From NCBI RefSeq assembly GCF_004798865.1, contig NW_025335440.1, forward strand, positions 2,274,993 through 2,338,992: a DNA stretch of 64,000 nt, written 5' to 3'. Below are positions 14,177-27,193 of this stretch, in pieces. The DNA comes from Varanus komodoensis. Taxonomy: Eukaryota; Chordata; Lepidosauria; Squamata; Varanidae. A model generated the notes under the pieces. The model had not been told where the DNA came from. It worked only from the letters and a program-made list of their open reading frames with translations, and ran no database searches. Every line of letters starts with the position of its first letter. Position 1 is the stretch's first letter. Made by a program: the position numbers and the translations under genes.

Positions 14177-14250
14177 CAAACCTGGTGCCTTCCAGATGTA
14201 TTACATGATGGGAGTTGTAGTCCAATATATTTGGAGAGCACCAGTTTGGG
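14177..14250. repeat. Short palindromic DNA element
   Basis: Left arm cctggtgccttccagatg, core atgggagttgtagtccaa, right arm tatttggagagcaccag. The outer arms are inverted copies of each other, so this looks like an internally deleted, near-complete copy of the family seen at 1096, 17731, 48930 and 54400. Confidence 0.6.
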
Positions 14251-14437
14251 ATAGAATGCTTTGTAGATTAGCTCCTCTAAACTTTCTGCTTAAGGTCAGT
14301 GGCAAGTTGGCATTTCTGCTGTATAAGCAGCAACAAACATTTACAATATTAGTGAAAACACATGCATTTTAGCAAAATAAAACAGCTGCATCCTTTGGGT
14401 AATCATGATTCATGGAATTCTACCCAGTTAGGGTACT

Positions 14438-14510
14438 TTTTGTTGTTGCTCTGGCCTGTCAAGTCATCTCTGACTTACAGAGACCATATGAATAAATAAC
14501 TCTCCAAACT
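14438..14510. repeat. Old interspersed repeat, family uncertain
   Basis: The wording gttgttgctctggcctgtcaag, then catctctgacttacagagac and catatgaataaataac, resembles a widespread amniote repeat that reads roughly gtgccatcaagtc...cgac...gaccctatgaat. Only this short stretch is recognisable, and I cannot give a family with confidence. Confidence 0.4.
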
Positions 14511-17500
14511 TGCATTTGTATGCAAACAATGTGCAATTTAAAATGCACAAGTTAAATTGCGCATTTTCAAAAGAGAGCATTTCTAAAGGCATGCTTCTCT
14601 ATATTGACATTTTCATGCTTTAATGGGGTACAGTGCATCATCATAAAATTTACACATTAAATCATACATTTTGTGTTGTGCACTTTTAAAATGTCACACA
14701 TTTTTCAAAACAGGTGCATTTTTATGCTTTAGTGTGTGGGGAAGAGTGTGCTCTTCCCCCATTTAAATGGATTGCAGAGAAGAATGGGAGGCAGACAAAA
14801 GAAGGTTTGTCTTGAAGTTCAGCGACCTTCAATGAGTTCAAGAATCCCAGGTTTTTCCATCCTCTTATCCAGTGCAAGCTTGTTAAGCATGTCAACTTGA
14901 AGAGGTTAATGTCCTACCTGCAGAGGTACTTGAAGGAAGAAGTCTGAGCATTGCGCTTCAATTTTGTTTCCACACGCAGCAGGAGTTCCCAGAATTCCCA
15001 CACTGTGTCCTTTATCATTTCTTCTGTATTAGTGCATGAATAATGAAGGAAGCCATCCTGTGGCCTCCAGACATGGACTAGAAGGCCATAGGATAAAAAG
15101 GGTCCTGGACCTGAGGTCCGTGTGAGAGCGCTGACCCGAGCCCTGAGCTCCCAGTGCTCCCTGCTCATGGTTGAAATGGAAAGAACCCAGCATGCCGGCT
15201 GCTCCTCTCAGGTGGGGGCTCAAACTCAGAGAGGGGGTAAAGGGACGTTCTGGGGGACAGAGGAGGAGGAGATTGGGGTGCCAGGGAGCAATGGATCCTG
15301 ATGGCACTCCAGTCTCCCCCCCCCCCAAAGTGCCTCTGTGAGATGGCTCAAAACAGTAGCCTTGCAAATGCAGAATGGGAGGTACGGAGCAGAGCAGTTG
15401 CCCACTCCAAATCAGATCTCAAAGCCCCTGAGTTTGAGGATAATAAGCAATCAAGGGGGCAACAACATGATTGCCCCAAGTATGTCTTTTTAATCGTTAA
15501 GCACTTAATTGTGAAGTGTTCAACATTTGACATCATTAGCTAAATCAGATCAACTGAATGGTTTCTCTCCCCCTCCCCTTCTGTTCTTTGTGATTTGTAT
15601 TTTAATCTGAATGGGTCGCATGACTGCAAGCACAGCCAGGAGTACAGCCAAACATTGCCAGCTATTGCAAAGAGCCACTGTTGCTGATGACACTTGGAGA
15701 ACTGACTTGATTTAAACAGAGCAACTCCAGCTAACTGCACCTTCTCATGTAAATTCTTTTTAAAAACCAACATAAGCACAGAACTCATGTGATCTATTCT
15801 TCCATTATGAAAGGCCGAGAGAAAACCTGTTTCACGAACTGAAGTTCTAATAATGCAACACAATGGTCCTTACTTCACAAGAACAGTTAATTTGCACTTG
15901 CAATCCTGTTGATGTTAGATTCAATTACACTTTGTACTGTTTGAATAAAGCAAATGCCTTCAAAACACTAAAAAGGACTGGCTGACATTTGTTTATTATT
16001 TGCATATGCATGCCTGCGCAGAATTTTCTTGGGCCTTCCTACCAAGACACCGGGTACAGGAGTTCAATCAATGTAGATGCAACCGTTCGGTATATTCTAA
16101 GACAGGTCACATCACTAAAAATAATAAACAGCAAAATATACAAAAACCATGGAGAACTGCAACAGAGAATACACTCAACCACAAACTAGCAGCACAATTA
16201 AATATTAAAAGCTGGGGGCATGGGGGAGATTTCCCACCTAGTACAGAACAGACCGCAGAGCCGGCCCCTGGTGGGATGCCCTGGGAGAGCTCTTCATAGC
16301 CAGGTAACCACATCTGTCCAGACACCACTTGCCTCACTTTCCATGACGGGGCACCTCAGGGTCTTCCTCTGATCAGGGTAACCTGGCCTCCATGAACAGC
16401 CCAGCATTTGAGATGGGGAGTGAAGTGGTCGGTCACCCACCTTGTTCAAGACCCCTCTGGCTCGCACCAGAACCCTTCCTCTTCACAGCTTCCCCCAGAC
16501 ATTCCCAACACTCCCTGTAGCTTCAGGCTGCTGACGTTACGGGCACAGGTGTTCTTTCAGGAAAGCTGGCCCCAGTCATTACTGGTCTTTCCCTTCCAGA
16601 ACCTTCAGCAAGCATCCCAACGTCCTCCAGGTTCCCCGAGACATGGCTCGAGTACCCCAAGTTCTGAGCCCAGCCAGTCAACTGGCTCCCGGTCCAACCT
16701 GGGAAGCGGCTGGACACATGCAGCCTTCCACATCAGCATGGAAAGTAACTTTCCAGTGCAGGTGATGTGCAGAAAAAGGCCTTTGAAACAACTCCTAACA
16801 GCCTGGTGTTACATAAAAGAAAATAAATATAGTCATGCATGATTTTATAGATAACTCAGTGCAGAGCACAGAGCCAGGATTTCTCCTCAGTTGGCTGCTA
16901 TTAATAGCTGTGTGCCTTGAAATAGATTTGTTCAGTTACTTCAAACTTTCTCTCCCTCTCTTCTATTTAATGGACGCATCCCCACCACCACCAGCACCAA
17001 AGCAGAATTCCATTAAAGGAGAAACAGCCACCTGCAGTGAAGCCTTGCATGACTGCATCATGGGAATTAATGCAGCCACCTAGAAATTAACCCAGCTGGT
17101 CTAAGAGGAGCTTCCTTCTTCTTCTGGTCTCCATCATCTATTTGGAAATAGTTTTGTTTATGATCCTGGGCTGTTGTTTCTAGGACAGGCTGAAGTGCAT
17201 GAATGGACCGATCCAGCATAAGACCATGTCAGCTGTGTTGCCAAAGAAATATCTCGATCTAGCAAAATGGAGGGCAAGTTCCCCTTTAATTACTCACCCG
17301 TAAAACACAGAGTGGGGCGACATTTGTATTTCAGGTAGTGATTGCAGCCACTGTCACGGCTGAAAGGTCACCATTCAACAACTTGCCCTTTAGAATAATA
17401 ATCAGCTGCTTCCCCCCTCGATGAATGGCACAATCCAGGCTGTGACTTGTCACTGGGGGACAGCATGATTCCAGAAGGATATCACACCATGAGTGTCTGC

Positions 17501-17730
17501 CCAGTGGTTTGAAAAGCATAATGAAGGAAGGATGACTCACAGCAATGTCCCGGTCTAGATGGCAACACGGGAGGCGCCCTCTGGCTCAGACAGGAGTCCT
17601 GTCAGTTTGTCAAGGTCATTCCAAGCCTTGCCTGCTCTGATAAGCATCCAGAACGAGAAGACTTCCCAGCCTACCTTCCATTCTCCCCACTGACTCACCT
17701 CCAAGAACCTTCTTCTTAAAACAGTATGGG

Positions 17731-17830
17731 CTACTAGTGGCCATCCAGATACTTTGGACTACAGCTCCCATCATCCGTAGCTAGTAGGGCCAATGGTGGG
17801 GGGGTGATGGAAGTCGCAGGCCAAAAGAGC
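17731..17830. repeat. Palindromic DNA element
   Basis: Contains tttggactacagctcccatc and, inverted about 50 bases later, ggtgatggaagtcgcaggcc, making an imperfect hairpin. Same family as the copies at 1096, 14177, 48930 and 54400. Confidence 0.55.
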
Positions 17831-18256
17831 CACCTTACATTCCTTAACTGCTTTCCTGCTGTGGGCAAACAAGAGAAGGGAAAGTTGGAGGTCTCTTCCA
17901 CACTGGCCCCATGTGCTGCAGTAGCTCTCATGTGAAGGATCCCCCCATAGGCCACCTGGCCATTCATTCATCCTGGCACTTGGCTATGCAGGACAGGGAG
18001 ACACTGGGATGAGGGCAGCTCCCCCTCCTTTTCCCACTCCCCACTGCTTCTGCCATTGCCAAATGGGGGCCCGCACCTGTTGACTCTGGCTCGGGATTTC
18101 AAGAGCTTCCATCAGCCCCTGGACTCCCAGTCTCGGTGACATACATCGGGGAGCCCTTACCTGTGGAGCTGCGGTCGGGCTGGGAAAGAGCACTTTGCGG
18201 CACGTGCCAAAGCCATTTGCCTCAGGCTCGTGCAACCACAGAGGGGCAGAAAGAGC

Positions 18257-18278
18257 TGCTGCTGCTGCTGCTGTTCAG
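18257..18278. repeat. (CTG)n simple repeat
   Basis: About six ctg units in plus sense, so the CSMD2 pre-mRNA would carry (CAG)n here. Short and intronic. Confidence 0.8.
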
Positions 18279-18564
18279 AGGAGTGTTATTTCGGAGCAGG
18301 GGAGTGGGAGGAAAAGGAGCCCGTGATTCAGCCTACAGCTGGCTTTGCACAATTGAGATGAAGGGTCGGCCACCCCCTTCGCCCTGAACGTTGTACATAA
18401 TATTAACGATTAAGAAACAGAAAGGGATCTTTAGTGTCCCTTTGGACCCTCTCTGACCATTTTAATGCTCCACAGTATTACTGGACACCAAAAGAGTCAC
18501 TATGAACCAGTCAACAAGGAATTATCTTGCCTTCTGGTCGCCCATAGCCACCTCAGAGACCATT

Positions 18565-18678
18565 ATAGAATCATAGAATAGCAGAGTTGGAAGGGGCCAA
18601 GAAGGCCACCAGGTCCAACCCCCTGCTCAGTGAAGGACACCAAGTCACATCATCCCACTCAGATGGCTGCCCAGCTTC
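18565..18678 (-). mobile_element. CR1 LINE 3' fragment, second subfamily
   Basis: Begins atagaatcatagaatagcag and continues with aaggggccaagaaggccacc and caggtccaacccc, the complement of the classic CR1 3' end. It abuts the 3' end of another CR1 copy at 18679, whose end reads atagaaacatagaaacagag. Two CR1 subfamilies in the same orientation therefore lie back to back. Confidence 0.75.
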
Positions 18679-19720
18679 ATAGAAACATAGAAACAGAGTG
18701 AGTCAGAAGGGGTCTCCGGGTCATCTAGTCTGACCCCCGACTCCAGCCGGCTCCTTTCTGAATGTCTCCAGGGTGGGAGAACCCACCACCTCTCCAGGCA
18801 GCTGGTTCCACTGTTGTGTTGCTCTGACAGTGAGGAAGCTTTTCCTGATATCAAGCCTGAATCTGGGTCACAATTTGAATTGATTATTCCATGTCCTACA
18901 CTCTGGCATCAGCAAGAAGAGATCTGGACCTTCCTCTTTGTGGCAGCCTCTGAGGTCCTTATAGAGGGATATCATGTTCCCCCTCAGTCTTCTCTTCTCA
19001 ATGCCCACTTCTCTCAGTCTCTCCTCACAGGGCAGTGTTTCCAAACCCTGGATCATTTTTGTCACCCTCTGCAGGATCCTTTTTAATTTACCTGCATTTT
19101 TCTTAAATCTTGGTGCCCAGAACTGAACACAATATTCCAGATGAGGTCTGACTAGTGAGGAGTATACAGGAACTACCACTTCTCATGATTTGGAAGTAAT
19201 ACATGCATCCCAAAATAGCATGTGCCCCTTTGGCGGCTGCATTGCATTGTTGTCCACAACAAATTTATCCTGTTGTCCACAATTACTCCAAGATCTTTTT
19301 CTTTTTCAGTTCTGTTGAGCCACATATCCCCCATTTTGTATCAATGCCTTTGGTTTCTTTTTCCTAGGTGGAGGACTTGGTACTTGTCCTTATTGAATTT
19401 CATTTTGTTGGTTTCAGCCCAGTGTTCAAATTTAACAAGATCGCCCTGGATCTTCATTCTGTCTTTGAAGATGTTTTCTATTCCACCCAGTTTTGTATCA
19501 TCTGCGAATTTGATTATCTTTTCTTGTACTTCCTCATGTAAATCATTAATAAAGAGCACTGGGCCCGGGACCGAACCCTGTGGCACCCACCAGTTCCCTC
19601 CCTCCAGTTTGGGAAGGTGCCCTTGATGAGCACTCTTATTATAAATTTGCAGCACCTCAGGAAGGAGCCTTGCTTGTAGAGCAGGTCTGTGGGCAAACAT
19701 GGACTTTTCAACCACCTAAT
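18679..19720 (-). mobile_element. CR1 LINE, 5'-truncated, reverse-transcriptase C-terminal half
   Basis: On the minus strand it reads the second half of a CR1 ORF2: VPQGSVPGPVLFINDL, then IIKFADDTKLGG with an intact FADD catalytic motif, then KYQVLHLGKRNQ, and after a frame change VYSSLVRPHLEYCVQFWAPR. It ends in the CR1 3' region at 18679 (complement of tctgtttctatgtttctatg). The upstream catalytic region and endonuclease are missing, the usual 5' truncation. Several frame changes make it a dead copy. Confidence 0.85.
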
Positions 19721-19744
19721 GTTTTCTACTCAAAGATTAGATAT

Positions 19745-19835
19745 GGCGATCCTAAACATGCTTACCTGGGAGTAAGTTCCACTGCACCCAGTAGAGCTTA
19801 CTCCTGAACAGACACACATAGGATTTCAGTGTAGG
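19745..19835. repeat. Palindromic repeat of the 'gcttactcc' family
   Basis: gatcctaaacatgcttacct and gggagtaagttccactg, then an inverted half with agagcttactcctgaacag and cataggatt. The two halves are inverted copies, as in a MITE. Weaker relatives occur at 41815, 43055, 54165 and 61490. Confidence 0.6.
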
Positions 19836-20208
19836 GCTGGCAGATCGAGAGAACATGATTTTTAAATAATCTTGATCCACATTTCCATGTTTCATTTTGT
19901 ATATTAAGAAACTGCAAAAGTGGATGGGACTGAGGGTTAGGGGAAAACTTTTACTAAAACCCAAACCCCAGACGGCCCATGCAAAAAGTCAACCAGCAAT
20001 GTGGACTGCTGGCCCCTTGGCAGCCTTCACTCCATTAAGTCTGAGTCATTAAGAGGGTCACTCTCAGTCAGAAGCAGAAGCAAAGAAAGGAAGGGGAAAG
20101 TAAAGGGTACAGAAAGAAGTACATTAAAAATAGGTATTCCCCGAATATCTGGCAACATGGACTACAAAGTTGGTGAACTCATAAAGTGGCTTCAGCAGGG
20201 AGCCAATA

Positions 20209-20234
20209 GTGTGTGTGTGTGTGTGTGTGTGTAG
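20209..20234. repeat. (GT)13 microsatellite
   Basis: Uninterrupted gt dinucleotides. Confidence 0.95.
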
Positions 20235-20820
20235 CAATTTGTTCTCACCTACTTCTTTGAAAACTAGATGAAGAGAGCATCTGATATAGCAGGGGAAGCA
20301 TCCGGATCACTGCAGCATTACAGATGCTAAGGATTTTCAGGCTCAAACCCTCCCTCTCTGGCTTGATGTGAGTCCAGCAGTACCTGGGACAGCCTTCCTC
20401 GCCCTGTCCATCCCACCTGACGGGCACCTAACACAGCATCCTCTTCCTGCGCCATGCAATAAGTACCTAACCTTGGACTGCACGGCACCTCGAGACTCGT
20501 TCAGACCCCAAGAGCTCCACTCGCTGTCTGCTCTTAGTAGAAGCTGCAGTTTGTCTACATGGGAAAGAGCTGCAGGGAAACACCCGACACCAATTCAATG
20601 GGCTCTTGGCCATGCTGCCATCCCCCTCTGCCAGCCATCCCCATGCAGAGGCAGATGCGCAACAGACAGGAATCGGCTTCTCAGATCCCTGGTCCATCTT
20701 GCTGGTGCCTCTGACTGGGAACAGCTTGCTCCGGGGCTCAGATACGAAGCTTTCCCAGCCCTGCCAGGGAAGGAACCCGAGTCTTTCTGCCTGGCAGAAG
20801 AAGGCAGGTACCAGTTGATT

Positions 20821-20824
20821 TATT

Positions 20825-20855
<31 letters not shown>
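20821..20855. repeat. (TTTA)n microsatellite at an L2 3' end
   Basis: About eight tta(t) units directly beside the antisense L2 end at 20856. It is best read as the expanded tail of that LINE. Confidence 0.9.
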
Positions 20856-21395
20856 GGGAACTTCTATGCCGCCCCATTCGCCGAAGCCTCGGGGCGGCTC
20901 ACAATCATAAATAAATAACATAATATAAAACAATATAATTTAACAGTATAAATTAAGTCACCCTGACCAAATAAATAAATAATATTAACAATTAAAATGA
21001 CATTTGAATAAAAAGGTCTTCGCCTGGCACCGAAAAACAAATAACGACGGCGCCAGGCGGACCTCTCTGGGGAGCGCATTCCATAGGTGGGGCGCCACCA
21101 CAGAGAAAGCCCTCCTCCGAGTACTTACCCTCCTAATATCCTTCATGGAGGGTTCCCAGAGAAGGACCTCTCCCGCTGATCTCAAGGGGAGGACGGGCAT
21201 ATATGGACATAAGCGCTCTTTCAGGTAACCAGGACCCAAGCCGTTAAGGGTTTTATAGGTGATAACCAGCACCTTGAATTGGTCCCGGACTTCGATGGGA
21301 AGCCAGGGAAGCTGACGGAGGACTGGAGTCATGTGAACATAACGCCCAGTCCCCGTCAGCAGCCCGGCAGCTCTATTTTGAACCAGTTGAAGTAT
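20856..21395 (-). mobile_element. L2 LINE 3' end
   Basis: The minus strand carries the C-terminus of an L2 ORF2 in one open frame: PVLRQLPWLPIEVRDQFKVL, VITYKTLNGLGPGYLKERL, RRAFSVVAPHLWNALPREVR and a final QAKTFLFKCHF. The terminal non-coding part reads gagccgccccgaggcttcgg in gene sense and runs into the TTTA tail. The clean frame over about 110 codons makes this one of the younger L2 ends in the window. Confidence 0.85.
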
Positions 21396-24300
21396 CCCAG
21401 GATGGCATAGTGGTTTGAGAGCAGGTTTCAGGCCTCACCTTGACCATGAAGCTCATGAGGGGATTCTGCACCACTTCCTCGCTGCCTCACCAGGTGGTTG
21501 TAGGGCTGCAATGCGTGCAGGAAGGTCCTACACACTGCCTTGGGCTGCTCAGATGAAAAGGTGGGATGTGAGCATAAGGATCAGATCATAATAAATGGCT
21601 TTTCTCTTGCTGCACAAGCCATTTCAGTCCATTTCCTGACAAGGGGGCTGCCTCAAGCCTGGCTAAGGATCTAACGTGGACCATGCGTACGCAGCTCATG
21701 AGTCCTACAACTGCCCCTTCCTGCATTGTGGCACCAAAAGGTCCAAAAGCATTTAGGCAGAAAGGGCTGTCTCCCTGGCACCCTGGCAGTGCGGGTCACC
21801 ATCCTGACACTTGTGTGCCAGAGAGCTTTGGCCATCGGGTGCTAGAGAGTGCAGACAGCAAACAAACATTCCAGGGATGTTAGCACTGAAAAATTAGGTT
21901 TTCGGAATGGCTTTTCCTACAACATTCAGACTGGCTGAAGGAATACCTTGTCACTCCCCCATTATTGTCTTGTTTTCCCATCTTCTCACTTCCCCTTTAT
22001 ACCCCTGTTTTACAGCTGGGTGCCTGGAATTCGTGTATGCCCCATAAATGGCAATTCACCGAATCTCCCCAGAAATGGATGACCCAAAAAGAGGACAAAA
22101 GACATACAATATACACATATTGCAATTTATACATACGGATAACATTTTGGAAATGTTTTGCAATCATTTAAGCAGAACTACATCTTGCCATAGTGGGGAG
22201 GGCTGTAACTCTAATGTCCAGGCGTAAAGGGTCAAAGGACAACTACCAAGCCCATGCTGCTCTCGGTTCGCACAGGTTCTTATCTTTAACCCAGACTTGG
22301 ACCAGAGAGCCTTCAAAGTAGGAGGGACCTTCAAACAGAGGACTGTCCTTCGAAGCAGAGGGCACCTGACCACTCTACCAGACTGAGAGACTGGGCTGCT
22401 AGTTGACCTATGCACACTTCCTGAAGGACCAGGACTGCAGCTCAGGGGCGCTGCAGCATCTGCGGGTGTTTCTCAGGTCCCAGGCAGGAATAACACTCTT
22501 CCAGCTATGCCTGGTACAGTGGCTGAATTGTGCTGTAAGCAGCATGTGCTCTTGAGAGTGCACCCTTCCCCAATGACTGGGAAAATAAGGTTACGGTTGT
22601 GCAATGTATTGGCTGCAGCTCATCCTCTGGAGGCATAAAGCCAAGCTACTCCTGGTCACTTATATTCTTCTTTCTTAAAGGTAAACAAGACCCAGGTGAA
22701 TCTTCCGGGGAAGGTCTTGTTTCCCTTTGAGAGGCAAGGTCCAGAAAACCGGATGCCTGGCTTCTTCATCTGCTTCAGTGCTCTTCAAACTCTTGGGGGT
22801 GAAGATATAGGTAGGAATGATAGGAAGAGTGATATTTATTGCTAGTTATATTTACAACAGCCAGATTGTCCAGTGGAAAAAAGGGAGGATGAGCAATGCA
22901 AACAGGCCCTGGGCTGACAGGTGTTGGTGGGTGGGAGGGCATGAGGAGGTATAGGAGGAAATGGGGCATTTGTACAGGGAGTGGGGCCATGCCCACCACA
23001 ACTTCTTCATGGCTTGCATTTCTGCTTGAGCAGAGATGCCAGGGAGGTAGGCTTCAAGGCGTCCCAGGAAGCAGGGGAGCTATCCAGCAAGGAGCCTTCA
23101 TTTCAGAACAAAGCTGCAGGAGGTGTTGCCTTAGCAACACCTGGGCACCCACCATGTGCCTTTATAGCAGACCCACCCACTAATTTGGAACACTTGCCTC
23201 CACACAAGCGGGCTCGGGAATGGGAGACCTCATAATGCCTTTGGTGCTGGCTACTGCTCAGACATGCTGCTCTCTTTCTTCTTGAAGTTTTGAAGGTGCT
23301 CTGGGAAGAGTAAAAGTTTCTCAGTTCCCCTGAACTTTCAAGCATCCTCAACTCACGCAGAACATCTTCCTCGGTGATGGCTTCAGAGGTCTACCAGAAT
23401 GTGTTGGGCTTCCTTAGAAAGCTCTTATTCAATTCTTGGCTGGTCATGACAGGAAGAGAAGCTGGAGGGGTTCCTATCCCTTTTCTCAGTAAAAAAAGTC
23501 ATACCTCTCCTACTATATTAAACCATGGCTGTGGTGTATTCAAGACCTTTCCGGCTTGAAATTCTTTGGTTGCACCAAACCATAACTGATAAATATCAAG
23601 GGATGGGAGGGATGAGGGATAAACCTTAAAAAAATGCTCAGAGGCTTGCTTCTTTTAGGTCTATGATTTATCCAATTATACTTCAGTGAGAAAATTCAGT
23701 CCCACTAAAGTGCTTAATTAGTGGATTAAATAAGGTGGTTGGCTACTATGAGTCAAGCCGACTGGCTTCTCCCCTCACCCACCCCAAAGCATTCCTCTCT
23801 TCCACCTTCCCCCAGATGGAATTGCCGCAGGCCTTCCATGAGTTCAAAAGTCTAAGGGGACATCCTATCACTCACATGGAAGATATACCAATGAAGGCGA
23901 GCAGGAGGTTGCAGGAGTGAGGCCACTGGGACATGGCCCACCCTGCCTTTTCTCCAGATGGCCATTCTTGGTCGTCTAAATGCAGCACCAGGGAGGAGGA
24001 AGGAAGGGGGATTTAGCTCCAGCTGGGAGACTGCAGCCCCTGCTTCTTCCCCCGCCCCTGGGTCCCTCGAATGCTGCCTCCGTCCTCCGAGGATCAGCAT
24101 AACCTTGGGGAGCAGGGGCCAGCACTGTTCGTTCCATGCTGGCTGTGAGGGGCTGGGCTGGGCGCTTGGTCTTTGGTAGGGAGGATGAAGGGTGCCACAG
24201 CCTTCCAGATGGTGCCATAAGGTCAAGCACCACACTCTCAGCTAAGTCACTCAAAGGCACTGGGCCAGTCAAGGCCCCTTTGGTGGGGCTCTCATTTCCG

Positions 24301-25221
24301 TAGGAAGTCCTGCCACTGTTCATAGCTCTGCTGGCTTTTTGCAAGCTGCCTGAAGGAGTGAATATGACGAAGTGCAGCATGTCACCCTTCATGGGTCAGA
24401 GTGTCAAAGCACGAGACAACCCTGCTCCAGATTCCCAGCCAGACATGAAGCGGCATGAGTCTGGGCCAATGACTGTCTCTCAGCCTTATCCCTCCTTCTG
24501 GCTGTGAAGGCGATTGGAGGGAAGAATCGTGCACACCATCGCGATGCACTTGGCGGGACGCTGGGCTATCAGTGCAATCAGTCAATCAAGAAAGATGGGA
24601 AATGTTAGCCATTAGATATGTTTGGCTTCCCTTGAAATAGGAAGGAAGGAAGGATGACATTTATTTGGTTTGCTTTTCAATGCCTAACTGAGCTATCCCG
24701 TGGCACTAGACAGTATCTAGACAGCCATAGGATTGCTTGGATCCCCAACTATGGGGTCAGAAACCCACTTTGACCTTGCAGCTGGGATCCACATTCAGAT
24801 CCCTCTCCTACCTTATAGCCAGCAGAAAAAGAACAAGAGCAGCTGTGTCTCTAAGGAAGACCTCAGAAATGTGTTCAAAAGGATCTCCCATTTCTGAACT
24901 CAACTACTGACCACCTCTTGGAAATCCCACTGCTTGGAAGAAAGAGAAATCCCCCTCCCCAAGTTGGGACAAGGGAGACAAAGGGAGAGTCACCCGGTAG
25001 TGATGTCAAGAACCTCAGACATGACCACGGCAATGGATGTTTACTTGATAGGGTCATGTGTTCAGTCTCTCCTAGACCTGTGTGATTGCTATAATAAAAA
25101 GCTGCCCTGTGGTGGATATGCTCAGGGTCTGGTCTCATGGCATATGAGTCAGCCACCCTGCTACAGCTAAGCTGGCCTGGGCCTGGTCAGTGCTTGGAGG
25201 GGAAACCACATGTCACCACTT

Positions 25222-25277
25222 TAAGTTGCCTGAAGGGAAATAGGTGGGAAATAAATAAGTAAATAAATAAATAAATG
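25222..25277 (+). repeat. Probable L2/SINE tail with (TAAA)n
   Basis: taagttgcctgaagggaaat followed by aggtgggaaataaataagtaaa resembles the common 'gccgcct...gcggg...aaataaata' end of reptile L2-linked repeats. The body upstream is not recognisable. Confidence 0.45.
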
Positions 25278-25392
25278 TTGGAGCCAAACATCGCAGTATG
25301 TTGGGGGTCTCCAACATGGCACCAAATACACCCAAGGACACCTCTCTGGGTATCCCCCAAGCTCCTTGCTCCCATAGTTTGAATTTTAGTTC

Positions 25393-25415
25393 CAATTAAT
25401 TAATTAATTAATTAA
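25393..25415. repeat. (ATTA)n simple repeat
   Basis: attaattaattaattaa run, about five units. Confidence 0.85.
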
Positions 25416-26305
25416 ACTGTGAGACTGGGATGCCGCAAAGCAAAGGGTTGCCCCCCAGTGCTATTTTTCTTTGTGTTGAAAAGAGTGTGGTTGTGCCTCG
25501 GAGCTCAGGCCTAGCCTTTGCATGGTACTTAGGGCCACGATGACACTAGGTTCAGGTTGGCATGTTCCACACTGGTGGACCTGGCCTGGAGATGGAGTTC
25601 AGCACCATCAAGCTCAACAGAAGAGCTGCGGTGGATGAGGGGCCCACTAACAAGGGATTCGGCAGCCTCCCCAGGTTCTTGCCCACGTGTCCTCCGGTTA
25701 CTGAGTGCTCTTAGGGACTTGCCTCCCCCACCTGCCACTCAGCTACTGTGGAGCTGGAGAGAACCTTTCCGTTTATGCCAGCGTCCGTGTGCAAAGCTCC
25801 GATTCAGTCTGGGGACATCACACAGGAGGAGTCAAGAATAAAACTGTTCCCCTTCATTGGTTTCCTCCAAGGCTCACCAGTTTAAAAAAAGAAAGAAAGA
25901 AAACTCCACTGCCATCAATGAATACTTCCTCCCCACTGTTCCATCCCTGCCCCCATTCGCACTGGTGAAGTCTTAGGAGTAAAGGCAGTCGGGCTGTCTG
26001 AATAGGACCTGCATGCAAGTAGAACAAAGCAAAAAGCTGACACTTGGCCACATGCTAACCACCCAGTTAGCACAACTGGTTGTCCGGCTCTGAAATTCAC
26101 AGCCTTTTCATTAATCAACTTATGAAAACACATTTACTTTGCATCTAGGAATCTGGAGTCACTGGCTCAGTTGTTGTGAGTCTGCCTCAGGGCAAACAGA
26201 CTCTGTTGCTTGTAAAGCAAGAGGAGCTGCATAACTTGAGAGCTGACTCATGCCATCCTCAGATGAATATGGCTCTGTGAAACACAGAAAACCATAATGG
26301 ACCTC

Positions 26306-26319
26306 GGGGGGGGGGGGGG
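26306..26319. repeat. 14-G run
   Basis: Uninterrupted G on the plus strand (C in the gene-sense transcript). Confidence 0.95.
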
Positions 26320-26383
26320 CAAATGAAAACTGTGCAGCTCTGTGCATCTGTGCAGTTTTCTTTCCACCATGACAAACGCTAAC

Positions 26384-26384
<1 letters not shown>

Positions 26385-26426
<42 letters not shown>

Positions 26427-26440
26427 CAGACAGACAGAGA
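26385..26440. repeat. (GT)n(GA)n(GACA)n compound microsatellite
   Basis: gt units pass into ga units and then gaca units without a gap. Confidence 0.95.
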
Positions 26441-26899
26441 CCTGATTTGGGATCCTGGGGACAGTGGTAAAGGAGTCACCACCACTCCTGCTGTGCCCTG
26501 ATCTGATAAAATGGCTTGCATGAATGAGGATCTAATCCAGATAGGGGCTTCAGCAGGGGAGAAAATGGTTAATGTTCTCAACTCAGGTTTTCAGTCTGGA
26601 TCATGCACACAAAGCTGAACAGCAGTTTGGGGTGGGGGGGGGCAACAAAACACACAAAGCTGTGCATGAGGGCAGAAGGATGCGGTCGTGTTTGCGTGTG
26701 GTTTGGCTCTAAACAAGAACCAACTGCAATAGGGGCTCAAGGTGTGAAGGGGGTGAGAAATGGAGCCAGCAAGACTTCCCATCTCCACAGTGTCCAGCCG
26801 TACCTTCCATGGGTGTGGTGAGCAATTCTCCCACTTCTGAGAATGGGGAAAAATTCAGTCCAAGGGCACTTTTATCTTCTTCCAGTGAGCAATGCTTCT

Positions 26900-27190
26900 A
26901 CTGGGCTGCAGGATGTAGGGATGGCTGCCAATTTGGATGGCTTTAAAGGGGGAATGGAAAACTCATGGAGAAGACCATACATGGCTCCTAATTCTGATGG
27001 CACCATCCTACCTCTGGCATGAGAGGCAGGATGCCTCTGTGCACAGTTTGCTGGGGGATTTGAGTAAGAGGGTGGTCTTGCATTCAAGTCCTGCTTGTGG
27101 GTTTCTGTGGGGACCTGATGGGACATTGTGTGAGCAGATGGTTGGGCTTTGGGGCGGATTCAGCATGGCTCTCCTCATCCTCCTATATTC
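26900..27190 (+). mobile_element. L3/CR1-like LINE 3' end
   Basis: Order of words as in a common reptile LINE end: ccaatttggatggctttaaa, ggaatggaaaactcatgg, agaggcaggatgcctctgtg, tcctgcttgtgggtttc, then a diverged gattcagcatggctctcctc (usually 'gatccagcagggctcttctt'). Non-coding 3' part only. A second copy follows at 27470 and a third at 46182. Confidence 0.6.
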
Positions 27191-27193
27191 TCA

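Noticed and set aside
18000-18390. GC-rich stretch as a possible alternative first exon or promoter
   Set aside because: No TATA-like signal, conserved frame or splice donor that I could support.
20285-20440. Possible tRNA-derived SINE near 20.3-20.4 kb
   Set aside because: A few words resemble a SINE head (ggctcaaaccctccctctct), but no A box, body or tail could be followed.
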